The translations under genes and the position numbers were made by a program. The notes under the pieces were generated by a model. The model worked only from the letters and a program-made list of their open reading frames with translations. It was not told the DNA's origin and did not search any database. DNA of 64,000 bases. It comes from Paragordius varius. Lineage: Eukaryota > Nematomorpha. Shown here one piece after another: positions 1 to 12,708 of the stretch; positions within the stretch are counted from its first letter, which is position 1, and every line of letters begins with the position of its first letter. The DNA is taken from the NCBI GenBank assembly GCA_964247055.1, contig OZ176056.1:2356001-2420000 (forward strand). Reading direction: 5' to 3'.

Positions 1-1
1 T

Positions 2-1440
2 ATACTTATTGCGTGGGAAAATTTAGATATCCAGAGATATGTTATGAAAAACCCTAACGCACCCGAAACTGGTAAGTTTTTATCTCTAAAAAAAATAGAA
101 AGTTAAAATTATAAATTGATTAAATTTTTTAAAAAGATAAAAACTTTTAAATTATGTTAAGTATTTTTATTTAAGGTGTTTTATACGACAAAACAAAGTT
201 AAACATTTTAAATAAATGTAAATACCTAGACCGAAACTGGTAATAAGCTCTTTAATTTAGCTTAAAATCACCGAATTTACCTTTTTTAAATGGTTTTGTA
301 AAATAATTTTTGGTAAAATAAAATGGTACATTATTAAAATTTATTACAATTTATAATTATATACATTCTGATAGAAGTCAAAATAGTTTTACTAACCCCG
401 AATCAAGAAAAAGATAAATCACATTTCATTGATAAAGAGGTATAATATAATATATAAAATATTTTCTTTAAATTTTTAGTGTAAACTGTTATTTAATTTT
501 TTTTGATGAAATTAGTCGGGTGTTGAAATGGAAATTATTGAAAGTCAATCACTGCTTGAATGGTTAGCCAATAATTACAAATCATTTGGTATGTCCGTAT
601 ACATTTTTTTATAGATTTTTTTTGTTATCTATATAATTAAATTTTTATTTATACCATTTACACCTCGAAACCTGAACAATTCAAATTCACCATAAAATAA
701 ATTATGTGCTTTTTTAAAATTAAAAATTACTAATTACCTATATTTTTTACATATCTATAAAATGAAATTTAAAATTAAAATAATACCAAAAAAATTATAA
801 ACTATGCAATAAAGATATATTTTATATTAATGATGAGTTTTATTAGACCGAAAACACATAATATATTTTGACAATGTTTAAGGGTTAATTTTAATTTTAA
901 ATGCCTATTATAACAGTTTCGACGGGTAAATATATTTATGACCGAGTGGCCTTTTTTAAACATGACCCCGGTTAAATTTACATCTGTTTTTTACATATAA
1001 AATAATGTTATAAAATTTAAATTTAATGTAAAAAAATGGTGCTAAAATTTTAAAGTTTATTAATTTTTATTGGCTTAATTTTATTTTTAACATATTTTAC
1101 CTTGTTTTTACTGAATAGGACTGTAGCTTGTAAGCGGATTTCCTAAAAGCCTTAACTTATAAATTATATGATTATATAGTATTTAACTAAAAAAAATTAA
1201 TTTTTCCCAAACTTATGTTATATAATATATTAATTCCATTTAGGTGCAAGCCTTGAAATCATAACAGATAAATCCCAAGAAGGTTCCCAATTTTGTCGTG
1301 GGTTTAGTGGTATAGGCGGGATCCTAAGATACAAAGTTGATTTTCAAACGCTGGAGAATTTTGAAACTAATTACGATAGTTATGGACTGAATGGTGATGC
1401 TGATAGCCAAGATGAATTTGATTTAGATGATTATATGTAG
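2..1440 (+). CDS. ETF1: Eukaryotic release factor 1 (eRF1), C-terminal exons, 5' end outside window
   Basis: Four exons can be joined in phase: 2-71, 375-439, 516-588 and 1244-1440 (stop TAG). They encode the C-terminal third of the class-1 translation termination factor, which recognises stop codons and triggers peptide release on the ribosome. Segments such as [29 protein letters not shown] and [10 protein letters not shown] followed by GIGGILRY match the conserved domain that binds eRF3. The protein ends in the usual acidic tail (FDLDDYM). The decoding NIKS and catalytic GGQ motifs lie upstream of the window and cannot be checked. The last intron (589-1243) holds a family-A transposon. An AATAAA occurs about 360 nt after the stop. 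The second exon could start at 375 or 378; 375 gives the better family match. Confidence 0.93.
652..910. mobile_element. Family-A MITE in the last eRF1 intron
   Basis: The element starts TACCATTTA and ends in a diverged mirror of that sequence. Its core contains the shared stretch ending in AAAACACATAAT. It has no coding capacity. It is one of five copies in the window (also near 22041, 27859, 46008 and 48937). Confidence 0.75.
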
Positions 1441-3059
1441 GGAGAGAGCTATATACATACATTGTTGCAAAAAATGCGTTTTTCGTTGATCTAAATGTGG
1501 TTTTTATCGCAAAAAAAGCTTATAAACGATAAAAAACTCGCCTGAAAACCATACAATATATTGGATGGGATTTTTATATGACAGTATGTGTAAATACCTT
1601 TTAAAAATGCGAATTTATCATGAGTGTAATTATAAATTTCCTGTACATTTTTGAAAATATATACAATACCCATTATCTTTTATCTTCCATATTTTCAATA
1701 ATATTAACGCATTTTTTCCAAACTTACCATACAACGTATATGATTTTTCTATGTGAGAATGATTTAATATTAATTATTATTTTGTGTAAATATTTTTTAC
1801 AATAAATTTGTAAATTATGTTATAACTTTACATCCAATTATTAAATAATATATTATGATCAATAATTTATATAATCAATCATATCTTTATTTTTTTTTTA
1901 ATTCAAAAATTATTGTTAAAAAACCAGCATGTGCAAAAAATAAATATATAATTTCCTTTTATATTCTGTATCTAATATATATATATATATATATATATGC
2001 ACAATCTAAATTATTATTTTACAAAATGTTCTGTTTCTGTAAAGGTATCGTTGAAGATATTTTTTATCTATTATTGCATCGTAACCAATTTTCAGTATAA
2101 TTGTGCGTTTTGGTAGACTTCTATTTTTAGAGGCATTCTTGTAAGAATATGGGCAATCAAACTCCATTTGTAGAAAATAAATGGAAAGTAAAAAAATGGA
2201 TTAAATCAAAAAAAAGGAAAAATAATGGTTTTAAGCATTTTGCCAAAACGTTTGTGCTAACTTGACAAAAATTTTATATTAAATAAATGTGTAAAAATAA
2301 TACCCTAGATGTTCAAAATCACGAACTCTAAATTTAGCGTTTTAAGCGAAAAACCAACTCTTTTAAAAAATTTTTGAAACGATATTCCTGAAAAGGTTGA
2401 CCGTATAAATAGGTCATACTCAAACCCCGGCCCAAAGGCCGCATGCAGCAGTAAAAGTGCTTTTATATGGTCCTGATATCATATTAGAATTTTCGATGAA
2501 AGCTATGAAAATAAACTTATATAAAATGCACGGCCCTTGAGACAAAATAATTATTTTTTTTATTAAATTACACGCTCCCGCGTTCGACCCATCTGGCGCA
2601 ACTTCAAAAACGAAAAATTCTTAATAAATTTTATATTATATTTATTGGTATCTATTTATCTTCAAAGTTTATTCTATCTTTTATCACTTATCCTATACTT
2701 TAAATTTTGTTATAACATACCTATTCCCATTTTTGTTTTTGGACGTAGGACTTACCGTTGGCCTTTTCCTATAATTTGCCTATTAATTCTCTTAAAATAT
2801 ATAGATTGTATTCTTGGATAAGTATTGTAGCACTATTTTATTTTATTTTTTACTATGACACAAAAAATAACCCTTGATTTATATTGTTTTATACATAAAT
2901 TTTGCTTTTAATTTTTTATTGCGAAATATAATTTCCGTTTTTACCTATAGCCTAGGTTTTTTTTAACATCTATCAATTTGTCATAATTAGTTCGACACTT
3001 CAATTTTATTATTTTTATTTGTTTGTTTGAAGCTGTCAAATGAATATTTATGTGTATAG
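1441..3059. other. Intergenic stretch between eRF1 and an RTE-type LINE
   Basis: There is no convincing coding exon on either strand. It holds the eRF1 3' flank with an AATAAA near 1800, an (AT)n run at about 1977-1998, and near 2425-2450 a GC-richer patch (GGCCGCATGCAGC) resembling the ends of hAT-like elements elsewhere in the window. Otherwise it is featureless AT-rich sequence. Confidence 0.5.
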
Positions 3060-5818
3060 TAATATCCAGTCAGGCCTGGCCAGCCGCGGTTTTGATGTTG
3101 TGGCCAATAATACAAAGAGAATGAACGGGATGTATGTGTTTTGCTAGTTTAAATGTTGGTTCATTGAAAAGTAAGTTAAATGATATTGTGAGGATAATGA
3201 AAGTTAAACATAATGATATTTTGGCATTACAAGAGAATCGTTACCGCGGAAACGGAGCAAGGACTTTGGAAGAGAATTATCGTCTATAATACTCAGGTGA
3301 AAGTGACAGACGAAATGGAGTGGCAGTTATCATTCAAAGTCCAATCATGTTAAAGAGGTCAGACGCTATAACGGCCGAATCATGAATTTAGATATTTTGG
3401 TAGGTAACGAGGTCATAACGGTATTTAGTGTATATGCCCTGCAAATAGGTTTACCAAAACAAGAAAAGGAGGAATTTTACGATACTCTAGATGAAAAATT
3501 AGTCGCTCTCCCTCAGCTCAGACTCAAGTTTTTATGTGGGTTTAATGGTCATCTTGGTTCAAAAAGGGAATCTTTTGAAATATGGCAGGGGGTCATTCTT
3601 ATGGAGAAAGAAACGAGGAAGGAATTAATTTGCTAAGATTTGCCCAATTTCACAATTTGGCGATACCGAACACGTTTTTTGAAAAAAGAGATAGTCATCT
3701 AGTAACTTTTAAAAGCGGCATAAACAAATCTCAAATAGATTTTATACTTTTTAAAGACTTATTGAAGCTAGTAATATGTAAGGTCGTGCCAAACTTAGAG
3801 GTTAGTTCGTAACATAATTTACTTATTTGTAAATTTTTCGTGAAAGATAAGTCTAAACAAGGTTCTTTATCAAAGAGATATATAAGTGTAAAGTGGAAGA
3901 AATTATCCGAAAAAAGGCAGGCTTTTATAAAAGAAATACGGTTATCCGATGATGGTGGGTTAAATGGTGATTGGGATAAAGTAAGAGTTAATCAAAAAGA
4001 ACTCTAGTTTGTGGATTCAAAGGCGGAATATCTCAAGTATACAGAGAGGCTTGGCTTTACGATGAAAGAATAATATTGATGTCACGAGAAAAAGGTAAGG
4101 CTTTTGACTAATGGAGACATACAAGGAATGATGATGATAGAGATAAGTATAAAAGTTTTAACAAGGAGAAAAATTAGTCGGCCAGGTTAAGAAAGAAAAG
4201 ATGAATTTATTTTATGATGAGTTAAATAGTAACCAAGGTTTAAACAAAGTGAAAGTTGCGCAGCAAAGGAATTAACGCAGGATAGATTTGCCAGGTTATG
4301 CGACTGCAATAAAAGGAAAAGATGGAGGCTTGCTGTGCGAAAATGTAGAAATATTAAAAAGATGGAAAGAGTACTTTGTGAGTTTAGATGAAGGGGTAGG
4401 CGAGATATTTTTGCCAAATACAGTTGAAGCTACTGATAGACCAATAGAAGCAATTACACAAAAGGAAGTAGAATCTAATTTGTTAGAAATGCCAAACAAC
4501 AAAGCTGTATGATCGGACGACATAAATATAAATTGTTGGAAAGTGCTTGGAAACTCTGGATTAAATTTTTTCGAGCGTGTATTTAATAAAGTTGTTTCAA
4601 CGTATGAAATCCCGGTTGAATGGAAGGAAAGTTTAACTGTGCCTTTATTTAAAGGAAAAGGTGATAGAATGTAGTAACTATAGAGGGATAAAACTTATAT
4701 CGCACACTATGAAATTGTTTGAAAAAATAATTGAAAGGCGAATCAGGAAAATGATATCTATAAAAGGAATTCAATTTGGCTGCAGGAAAGTCAACAATAG
4801 ATCCTATACATGCGGTTAGGAGGTTGATTGAAAAACACATTGAAAAAAAGAATTACACGGGGTTTTAATTGATATAGAGAAGGCGTCTGACAGGATTTCT
4901 AGAGAAACTATTTGGAGTCTCCGTCGTAAAAAGGTGCCAGAAAGTTATATTAAGTTGTTACAAATAATGTTCGAATCATACAGGACGAGGTAGCCAAGGT
5001 TGTTAATGTGAGTTCAGGATGGTACTTAATGTGTGCAGATGACATAATCATCTTGTCTAATTCATTAATTGAGTTAAAGCGAACGGTAAACATATGGGTT
5101 GTTATACTGGATCAATATGGTCTGAAAGCAAACAAAGCAAAAACCGAACTTATTACTTTTGGGGGTCCACAACATGAAATGGTAGTTGATGATAGTTGGG
5201 TTCTGAAGGGTAAAGAAAGTTGCAAATATCTGGGAGCTATGTTAAGTGCAGATGGTTCGTTGACTGATGATTTTATTTAAGAATAAAGAGCAGCTGGGTA
5301 AATTGAAAGAAAATTAGCGTATTATGCGATCGAAATATTGATGTTAGAGTGAAAGGTAAGATTTACAGTTCAGTTGTCCAGCCCTCAATGATGTATAATT
5401 CACAGACGTGGGGTGTCAAAAAATCCGAAAAAAGACATTTTAACGTGACTGAAATGAAAATGCTCAGAATGATGTGTGGGGTAACAAGAAAGGACAGAAT
5501 CGAGAATAGATTTATTCGTGGGCGCACAGATATTAAACCAATAGTGGAAAGAATGTCAAAAAATAGGCTATGTTGGTTCGGACACATCGAAAGGAGAGAT
5601 TCTAATTATATTGCAAAAATAATAGATGGTTGTATAGTTGAGGGAAAACGAGGACGTGGGCGACCTAAAACAAAATGGATAGATACAGTAAAAAGAGAGC
5701 CTAATGCAGAGGACGCCATAGATAGAGTTTTATGGCGAGACAGGTTGCATGACCTGACCGCTAAAGATAGAAAGAAAGAAAGAAAACGAGTGAAAACATG
5801 TAATGTAATAATAATAAA
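3060..5818 (+). mobile_element. Decayed RTE-type LINE (endonuclease plus reverse transcriptase)
   Basis: An AP-endonuclease-like start (ASLNVGSLKSK, LQENRYRG) lies near 3140-3260. It is followed by GHLGSKRE and by KSQIDFILF near 3730. Reverse-transcriptase blocks follow: SNYRGIKLIS near 4675 and CADDIIILSN near 5035, in which the usual YADD has become CADD. The C-terminal part at 5349-5800 is the best preserved and has the RTE signature LCWFGHIERRD, then KRGRGRPKTKW. The 3' end is a short run of AAT/TAA triplets near 5800-5818, as RTE elements have. The frame is broken by several stops and frameshifts and part of the RT is missing, so this is a dead copy. The 5' limit is approximate. Confidence 0.85.
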
Positions 5819-5843
5819 GAGCCGATTTTTTTGGTACCATTAA
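5349..5843 (+). pseudogene. C-terminal remnant of the RTE LINE ORF
   Basis: An open stretch of 164 codons carries the region after the RT palm. It includes SSVVQPSMMYNSQTW (thumb-like), MKMLRMMCGVTRKD, LCWFGHIERRD and a basic GRGRPKTKW segment. These are often annotated in animal genomes as craniofacial development protein 2-like or endonuclease-reverse transcriptase. It is a fragment of the element at 3060-5818 and not a host gene. The reading frame runs on a little past the element into flanking DNA. Confidence 0.75.
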
Positions 5844-5899
5844 TAGATATTTCAGTCAAAAAAATACGTAATTTATATATTCTGCTAATAAATTGTATC

Positions 5900-6740
5900 A
5901 GAATTATCATGGTGCTTTTGGTTTTGGACCTTACACGAATTAAGAACGCTATTTAATTTGTACTAAGAGTGCTCCATATCAAAAAATGGCGAAATTTGCC
6001 ACATTTTTTATATAAATTTTTTAAGCCAAAGCCAAATGCTTCATTGCAAAAAATATCAGTAAAATGTATACCACGAGCTCACAAAAAATACAAGCAGGGG
6101 AGTATGAAATATATGTAAAAACAAAATTATGTTTTAGAAAATTTTTATTTGATGGCTTCGAAAATTTTAGATATTTTCTCTCTTCTAAAATGTCTTAAAA
6201 TAAACGCAAAAATGCCGGCGCGCTATGAATTTTTAATAAATGATAAATTTAAATATAATTAAAAAGTTTATTTTTAACAAAACTTTGTTGAAGCATACTT
6301 CATACTATTTATAGGAATGATGGAAATGGTATATAAACACCTTAAGATTTTATCAAACACTTTTTCTCCATAGCTTGATGATGGTATTACTATCACCTCA
6401 GAATTTTGATGAATATGTTCATCCGCCTTCAAATTTTCGTTAAAAAAATGTGTATTTTACAGTAATTTATCCCCAAAATTGTAAAGCATACATAAAATCT
6501 TAAGATATACAGATTTTGTCGTCGATATATATGATAAGTGTTTTTAAACCGTTTCCACTATGCCTCAAAATAGTAAGAATACACTTCAACAAATTTTGGA
6601 AAATTGGTTACAGATAGGTACTACTATTTTAGTCTCCAATTTTAACGAAATTGCTGTTTCCGAAAAAACAGAATTATTTGAAATTATAACAATTATAAAT
6701 AACATATTTTGCGTATTACTTAGTAATTTTATAGTATTTT
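5900..6740 (+). mobile_element. Family-C DNA transposon copy, right end lost
   Basis: It starts with the family terminus (TTATCATGGTGC, then TTTTGGTTTTGG) at about 5903. Internal stretches are shared with the fuller copy at 58024-58852: an AAATGCTTCATT block near 6035 and CACTATGCCTCAAAAT near 6555. The opposite terminus is not found. No transposase frame is visible, so it is non-autonomous. Confidence 0.65.
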
Positions 6741-6802
6741 AAATCTACAGGCTTTTTGGATAACCACATGCAGCCCGCGGGTCTCGTGTGGGACACCCCT
6801 GG
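6741..6802. mobile_element. Fragment of a hAT-like element end
   Basis: GC-richer sequence (GCAGCCCGCGGG) runs into GGACACCCCTG at 6801. This is the same terminus pattern seen at 21780 and 48144. Only one end is recognisable. Confidence 0.45.
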
Positions 6803-7087
6803 TTTATACCAATAAGATAGCATTAGGACTGATAAGAAAAAATAATAATGATCCACATTTTACAAAAAAAAAATTATATTTTTTAGAAAATAAATATGTG
6901 TCAAATATAATATTTTATAAGGTTATAAACGAAGTAAGGTCTATATTTATACATATTGAATTTATGGTTAGGCCATTCTACAATATTACTTCGAAATAGT
7001 TTTAGTGAAATATTTTTTTCTATTTTATACTACTGTTTACGCTTACATTCACATATAAAATCTAATATCATGCATTACAAAACTAAA

Positions 7088-8513
7088 ATGGTAAAATTAA
7101 ATTCGGGCCACCAAATGCCAATGATTGGACGTATTATTATATTTTTAATGTTTAGTTGGAACCTATTTGGTCAAAGAACGCGATGTGATATTCAAAATTG
7201 TTGACGCGGCTTTGGAAGCTGGTTATAGAGCTATTGGTTTATAAATTATTTGAATATTAGATACTGCTCAATTCTATCAAAATGAAACATTTATTGGGGA
7301 AGCACTGAAAGAATTTCTTCCGAAATATAAATTGAAACGCGAAGATATTTTTCTAACGACAAAATTAGGTAACGTTTATTCCTACATTACTCAATATCAT
7401 TATTGTTTTATATTTTAAATTATATTTTAAAAAATATATATATTATTATATTTCTTTATAATAATACCTTTCATATGCAAATTTACAAAATAAAAGCATG
7501 TTTCTTTTCCTGTTTACCAAATAGTTAGTATTTTTTAAATATTTATAGTAGCTAAAATTTAGCGCACAAATGTTTGTTACTATATTTATATACCTATTTT
7601 TTAACCTTTTTATAAATATATAGATATGGTCTTTGTGGTTTTATTTAAATATGCATTATATCTTGATTGTGGTTGTTAATTTATTAAGGTTTTAATAAGG
7701 ATAAAATTGGATTAATTTTTTACAAAATGCCCATCGTCCGAAATCTAATTTTTATATTTTCAAATGCTTTAATTTTTTGCAATTTATTAATATAAAATTT
7801 TTTACTATGCAAAAAATTGACTTTTAATAAATATATATATATATATATATATGTAAGTTAAACCTTATTTAATTTTAGCTACCACGAATCAAGGTGAAAA
7901 GGCGCGCCAGTCAATTGAAACTTCGTTAAAGAATTTACAAACGCCTTACTTGGACCTTCTTCTTATCCATTGGCCGGGAACTAGTGGAATAAACGAACAA
8001 GACCCCAAGAATGTAACAAACAGAGCCTTAAGCTGGCAAACCATGGAAAAAATGGTGGAGGAAGGAAAACTTAAAAGCATAGGCGTTTCCAATTATATGA
8101 TTAAGCATTTGGAACCTATGATGAAAGATAGTGCGGTTAAGATTAAACCTGCCGTGAATCAGTGTGAATTTCATCCCTATCTGTATACGAAAGAATTGCT
8201 CGAATACTGCAAGGAACATGGGATAGCGTTTGAGGCGTACAGTTCTTTGGGGTCAGCCGATGGCTTCAAAGAACTTACCTCGGATGGCGTAGTGAACGAA
8301 GTCGCCAAAAAGCATAGCGTTAGCACGGCTAAGGTTCTGCTCAGATGGCCACTTCAACACGAAGTCATTATAATCCCGAAATCGAGTAATCCGACACGCG
8401 TTAAAGATAACATTGATCTTGATGGGTTTTCACTGGATGCCGAGGATATGAAACGATTGGACGGTCTTAATCGCAACAAGCATTGGTGTTGGGACCCCAA
8501 TAAAGTCATATAA
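7088..8513 (+). CDS. Aldo-keto reductase, AKR family, 288 aa
   Basis: The exons are 7088-7130, 7156-7236, 7261-7368 and 7879-8513 (stop TAA). The first two introns are only 25 and 24 nt; the third is 510 nt and contains an (AT)n run. The protein is a full-length NADPH-dependent aldo-keto reductase that would reduce aldehydes and ketones in the cytosol. The N-terminus fits the family (LNSGHQMPMIGLGTY). The catalytic tetrad is complete: Asp42 and Tyr47 in AIDTAQFY, Lys76 in LTTKL, and His108 in LLLIHWPG. Later signatures are GVSNY, NQCEFHPY and the cofactor-binding IIPKSSNP near residue 240. The C-terminal loops that set substrate choice do not let me name a subfamily. The start ATG precedes the conserved first strand with no room for more N-terminal sequence. 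Confidence 0.93.
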
Positions 8514-10468
8514 TAATGGGAACTTTAGATCCATTATATTTATACCTAATTATCTAGCAAAATAAAAATAGCCATCTTATTATTCATTCTTTTAGTCAAT
8601 TATAAAAATCTTTAATATATTTTATTTCAATATTATTATCATTTTATTTTATCACAACGTGTTATAGAATATTATAAATAAATAATTTTTCTTTTATATA
8701 ACTGTATATTCATTATCATTAATTATATAAATTCTATCAAAATTTGCGTGCACAAACCCATAAAGATCTATAAAAAAACTAATCATGATACGAAATGGTT
8801 AGTAATTTTAACTTTGCTTTTTACCTCTGTTATTTTTATCCTTAATTATGCATGCAGTACAAGGCAAAACACTGCCTGTTTTTTAACATTTTATTTCGGA
8901 TGGATAATTACTTTATTTATCAGCTTTAGTGTGCATACTGGTTTTGAAACCTTACTATATTGATTCAAATGATAATTCATTGACCGTTGATGCTGGAATT
9001 ATCCTTTGGAAAAGTATAGGGAGTTTGGCACTTAGTTGATTTAATTTGGATAAGTACTGATATATTTAAGTAATTTTTTTGATTTAGAGCTAAATCCAAT
9101 CGAAATACGGACAAATAAAAATAACAGTTTTTTTTCAAAAGGCAACCATACTTTTTTAATCCTAATTTATCCTATAAAAATCATTTTGTAACAATTGTAA
9201 AATATGTAATTAATTGTGTTACCAATATTTTCATTTTATATGGAGTTTAAATCACTTAGATATATTAAAAAATCGTTTTCTAAATTATGGTTGTATTTTA
9301 GAAAAAATATTTCACTTTATATTATTACGTTTTGTCCGTATTTCTATTTTTACTGTAAGTTTTTTAAAACCAATTCTTAAACGGCTTTGAAACGGTCTCT
9401 CATAAACTTATAAGAAATCAGCTATTCCTATTTTTTAGCATAAAAATTATTTGCCAAGCGAATGCGCAGATCATAAGTTTTTCGCTATTCAAAAAATAGA
9501 AATCATTAAAATACATGTCTTTATAGCCCGGCAAATATATAAGCCCATTTGATTTATTGAGCTCAGTTGTTACATTTATAAATGTAGTAATCAAGCACCT
9601 TTTTTAATTGGCCTTGACTTTAAATTAGAAAATGTATGCGAATATATTTAATTGAAATTCCAATTATTTTACTTGCTTTGCGATGGTCATGTTCCTCGCA
9701 GTCATTATCTTGTTAAAACAACAACGTTTAACCCAAATCTCAAAAGTAATTTCCATTTTATAAATGTTCTTTACCAATAGAATATATTGTAAAATTTAGT
9801 CATCTTTTATTAAAAATTAGTTATTTGGTGACGCAAACAAATTTAAAGCATATCAATTAATGGTAGTTTTTTCCATTGAAAATAAACAGTACTTTATACT
9901 TATTAAAGGGGAAATTTTCCAATGCTCATTTTGATGTACATATTAAAAAACTTACATACGCTAATTTATTTTTTCAACCGTTTGCAGAATATTTTTACAA
10001 CGGTTAATAAATTTATACTTGGTATATATCACTTATCCAGTTTTTTTGAATCAGATCCAAGTTAAAAAAAATAATTTATCTTCTTATAAGAACCGAAATT
10101 AATCTTTTCAATGCGTGCTTTGGTTTGGTAAACTAACTTAACAATTTTTATAAAGTCATATATATCCTTATATAATATTTTTTGTTGAATAAGCACAGTT
10201 ATTTATTTATTCTTATATATTTTTTTAGCGTGATATTTCTGTCACCTTACATCGATCCACTATATTCTAATTATTATTCTACCAGTCATTATATCGTGCT
10301 TACGAAAACTAATGAATTATTTATTTTTTGTTCTGATACAATTCATAAACTATTTCAAGTAACTTTGTTTTTCACCTAAAACAATCTTTTACATTTGACA
10401 TTTTATGGTTAATAAGAATAGATGGTGAAAAATTGGAGTTATTAAGGTTTGTCAAGTGATACAGTAAT
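8514..10468. other. Intergenic stretch after the aldo-keto reductase
   Basis: It contains one family-B MITE (about 9100-9357) and AT-rich sequence. I see no exon with family resemblance or consistent splice sites on either strand. Confidence 0.5.
9100..9357. mobile_element. Family-B MITE
   Basis: The left arm has ATACGGACAAA followed by AAAAGGCAACCATAC. The right arm mirrors it and ends in CGTTTTGTCCGTATTT then TTTTTACTGTAA. The left tip is eroded. There is no ORF. Confidence 0.7.
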
Positions 10469-10751
10469 ACAGTAAAAATTTGTTAAATCATATTAAGAAA
10501 ACGTAAAAATATATAAACAAGGACTTTTTTTTAAAAGACCGCTGTACTTTATTAAATTTCTTTTTTTAAACAATTCATTGTAAAAGTATGTAAGATTTAG
10601 ATTAGTAACAATGTGAATGTATTTTATTATTGTAAACACATAAATTGTATAAATGAAAAATTAAGGTTTTAAATGTATGGTTATCTTGTGAAAAGAAAAC
10701 ATTTATCTTTATTTTTTTACGTTTAGTTGTGATAAAAATTACTCTGTATTG
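10469..10751. mobile_element. Family-B MITE
   Basis: It starts ACAGTAAAAATTT and contains AACGTAAAAATATA. It ends with a diverged mirror (ACGTTTAGTTGTGA, then TACTCTGTA). The internal GATTTAGATTAGTAAC region is the less conserved core of the family. Confidence 0.6.
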
Positions 10752-10821
10752 ACTAATATACCTATATTTTAAACTTTAATAAGATTATAATCATCTGTTT
10801 TTATGTACCTTTTACTAACTA

Positions 10822-11109
10822 ATGTCCATAATGAAATATACTATATATAAGCTAAAAAAGTTGGAACTTATTGAAGAGGAAATCGTGCTATATAAGGATA
10901 AAAGAGAACGAAAACGTCTGCGTCGCCTGGAGCGAGCTAGAGCGCGAAGACGGGAGGCTAGAAAAAGGACAAGTATTAGGGACTCCCGAAATTTACCCAT
11001 ACCCGCAGACGTTGATCCTAATGATAGGCCCACATGCAGTGACACACTTACCAGATATAATGATAATATCTGGATGACCAACACATTAATGACATTACTA
11101 ACCCCTTGA
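10822..11109 (+). CDS. Unassigned arginine-rich coding-looking segment
   Basis: I do not recognise this. It is a 95-codon open frame, much GC-richer than its surroundings, with a strongly basic helical stretch (ERKRLRRLERARARRREARKR) followed by a polar tail with ADVDPNDRP and YNDNIWMTN. The tail's NDNIWMTNTL resembles NDNMWITLTL near the end of the LINE ORF at 14954-17809. It may therefore be the 3' end of a related LINE rather than a host exon. A reverse-strand frame of similar length exists but reads as low-quality hydrophobic sequence. Confidence 0.35.
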   Translation: MSIMKYTIYKLKKLELIEEEIVLYKDKRERKRLRRLERARARRREARKRTSIRDSRNLPIPADVDPNDRPTCSDTLTRYNDNIWMTNTLMTLLTP

Positions 11110-11370
11110 ACAATTATGCTACACCTACAGGTATTAATACGCACATAGGGTTTAACATTTAGAGTATAGGTCTTATTCTTATGTCTATTACATATGGCTA
11201 TGATTGATTTCGAATCATAAATAGGTTTTGTATTGGGCTAAAAGGTTACCAATCTAAGATTGATAAGCAAAAATATTCATTTATCACATATGTATTTTAC
11301 CTTAATCAAAGATGTAACTTACATGTCTATATCTATAATGTACCACTATATCCTTAGATGCAACTCCACC

Positions 11371-11481
11371 CCCAACGCTACTAGACAGCTGTCACTGAAC
11401 CACCATTTGGTGTATGGAAGGACAGCAAGGGACGTCTTTTGTGGACAGTGGCGACATGGGTCTGCTACACCCTTTTCTTGA
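11371..11481 (+). CDS. Unassigned coding-looking segment, possible terminal exon
   Basis: After a plausible acceptor (ATATCCTTAG) there is an open GC-rich stretch reading CNSTPNATRQLS, then HHLVYGRTARD and FCGQWRHGSATPFS before TGA. The composition stands out from the flanks. The family is not recognised. I could not join it in phase to the segment at 10822-11109. A LINE 3' region is an alternative. Confidence 0.3.
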   Translation, partial: PNATRQLSLNHHLVYGRTARDVFCGQWRHGSATPFS

Positions 11482-11599
11482 TACACCTTGATTTCTAAAT
11501 TCATTTCAGAGAGTGCAACTGACGTATTACTTAATTTATGACTGATTGTAAAATGCAAATAAAATTTAGTATTAATATTTTCCACATATCTTTAAACTC

Positions 11600-11937
11600 C
11601 CATAAAAGACCTATAAATATAGTTATTAAAAAGTTTCCATTTTTGAAAATAATATTTGAAATATAGCATACACATAAAATTTTTTATCGAGCAATCTCGG
11701 TCCTTTAGCCTTTGTTTTAAGAACTTGTCTATTTCGGACGGGTCAACAATATAAGTTCAGAGTCACATCTAAAATTTAATAAAATATAAAAATATTATTT
11801 TGCTTTCTATATCTAGTTTGATGAAGAATTTAGCTTTCGCCAAAAAATTTTATTTAGCGTAAGTGCCGATTATTGATATGAAGCCATACAAATAATTAAC
11901 TTTCTAAAACGTAAGGGCCAAAACCACCATGATACTG
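11600..11937 (-). mobile_element. Family-C DNA transposon, half copy
   Basis: It shares TTTTTATCGAGCAATCTCGG and TTTAGCTTTCGCCAAAAAA with the copy at 33893-34880. It ends in the mirrored terminus (AAAACCACCATGATA) at about 11930. The other end is missing. Confidence 0.55.
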
Positions 11938-12608
11938 ATACATTGTTCTATCATATATGTATTTCATCAAGATGTTTTTATGGACATTTTATATGCATTG
12001 AAGTTAAATACAATATATAAAAATTATGTCATTTCGGATATTTTTTAGTATTGGGATGCAAAATGTAACAAAAGCATCTATTAAAATTGATATATTACAT
12101 ATTTTATAAATATGTAACAGGCACATGCTTGAAAATTTAAACTTTGACCAATGATCGCTTTTAAAAAATTTTCTGACTCTGAACATTTGACATAAACATT
12201 ATCTCCAGAATTCAATGCTATTTTATCGCCGCATGAAATTTATTAAATTCTTCTTTTTAGATGTCTTTATTTTATTGCATTGGTTTTTTATTTAATAGCT
12301 TGTTTGCCGCAAAATTATATAATTCAATCAATGTACTCCGTTTAACTTCCCAAAATTAGCAAATATAGCTTAAATAATGTTTAGGTTTATAAAAAATTAA
12401 CCAATTAACATAATTGTTTTATAAATTTTAAGGTTATATATTTAAAAGCACCATGATAATATATATTTCTATTAAAATCTTATTTTACTATAAGTATTTT
12501 ATAAATATTTGGCACAAATAACAATCCTTATAACCACACAGAGAGTCAAATTTTAAAACATTTATGGGACATAATAAAACTTGCATTTAGCTTTTATAAT
12601 AATTCCAT

Positions 12609-12640
<32 letters not shown>
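12609..12640. repeat. (AT)n microsatellite upstream of NOP16
   Basis: This is an uninterrupted alternating TA run about 70 nt before the NOP16 start codon. It lies in the likely promoter/5' UTR. Confidence 0.85.
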
Positions 12641-12644
<4 letters not shown>

Positions 12645-12708
12645 CAGTGGAAATGTAAATATTTTATAATATCAACACCAAGCACATTTATTTGTATTAC
12701 GAAAGCAC

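Noticed and set aside
175-239. Extra exon in the first visible eRF1 intron
   Set aside because: It can be read open with an acceptor and donor, but it would put the next exon out of phase and has no match in eRF1; joining 71 to 375 restores the conserved sequence.
10815-11144. Reverse-strand 109-codon frame
   Set aside because: It is the antisense of the arginine-rich plus-strand segment and reads as serine/leucine-rich sequence typical of a shadow frame.
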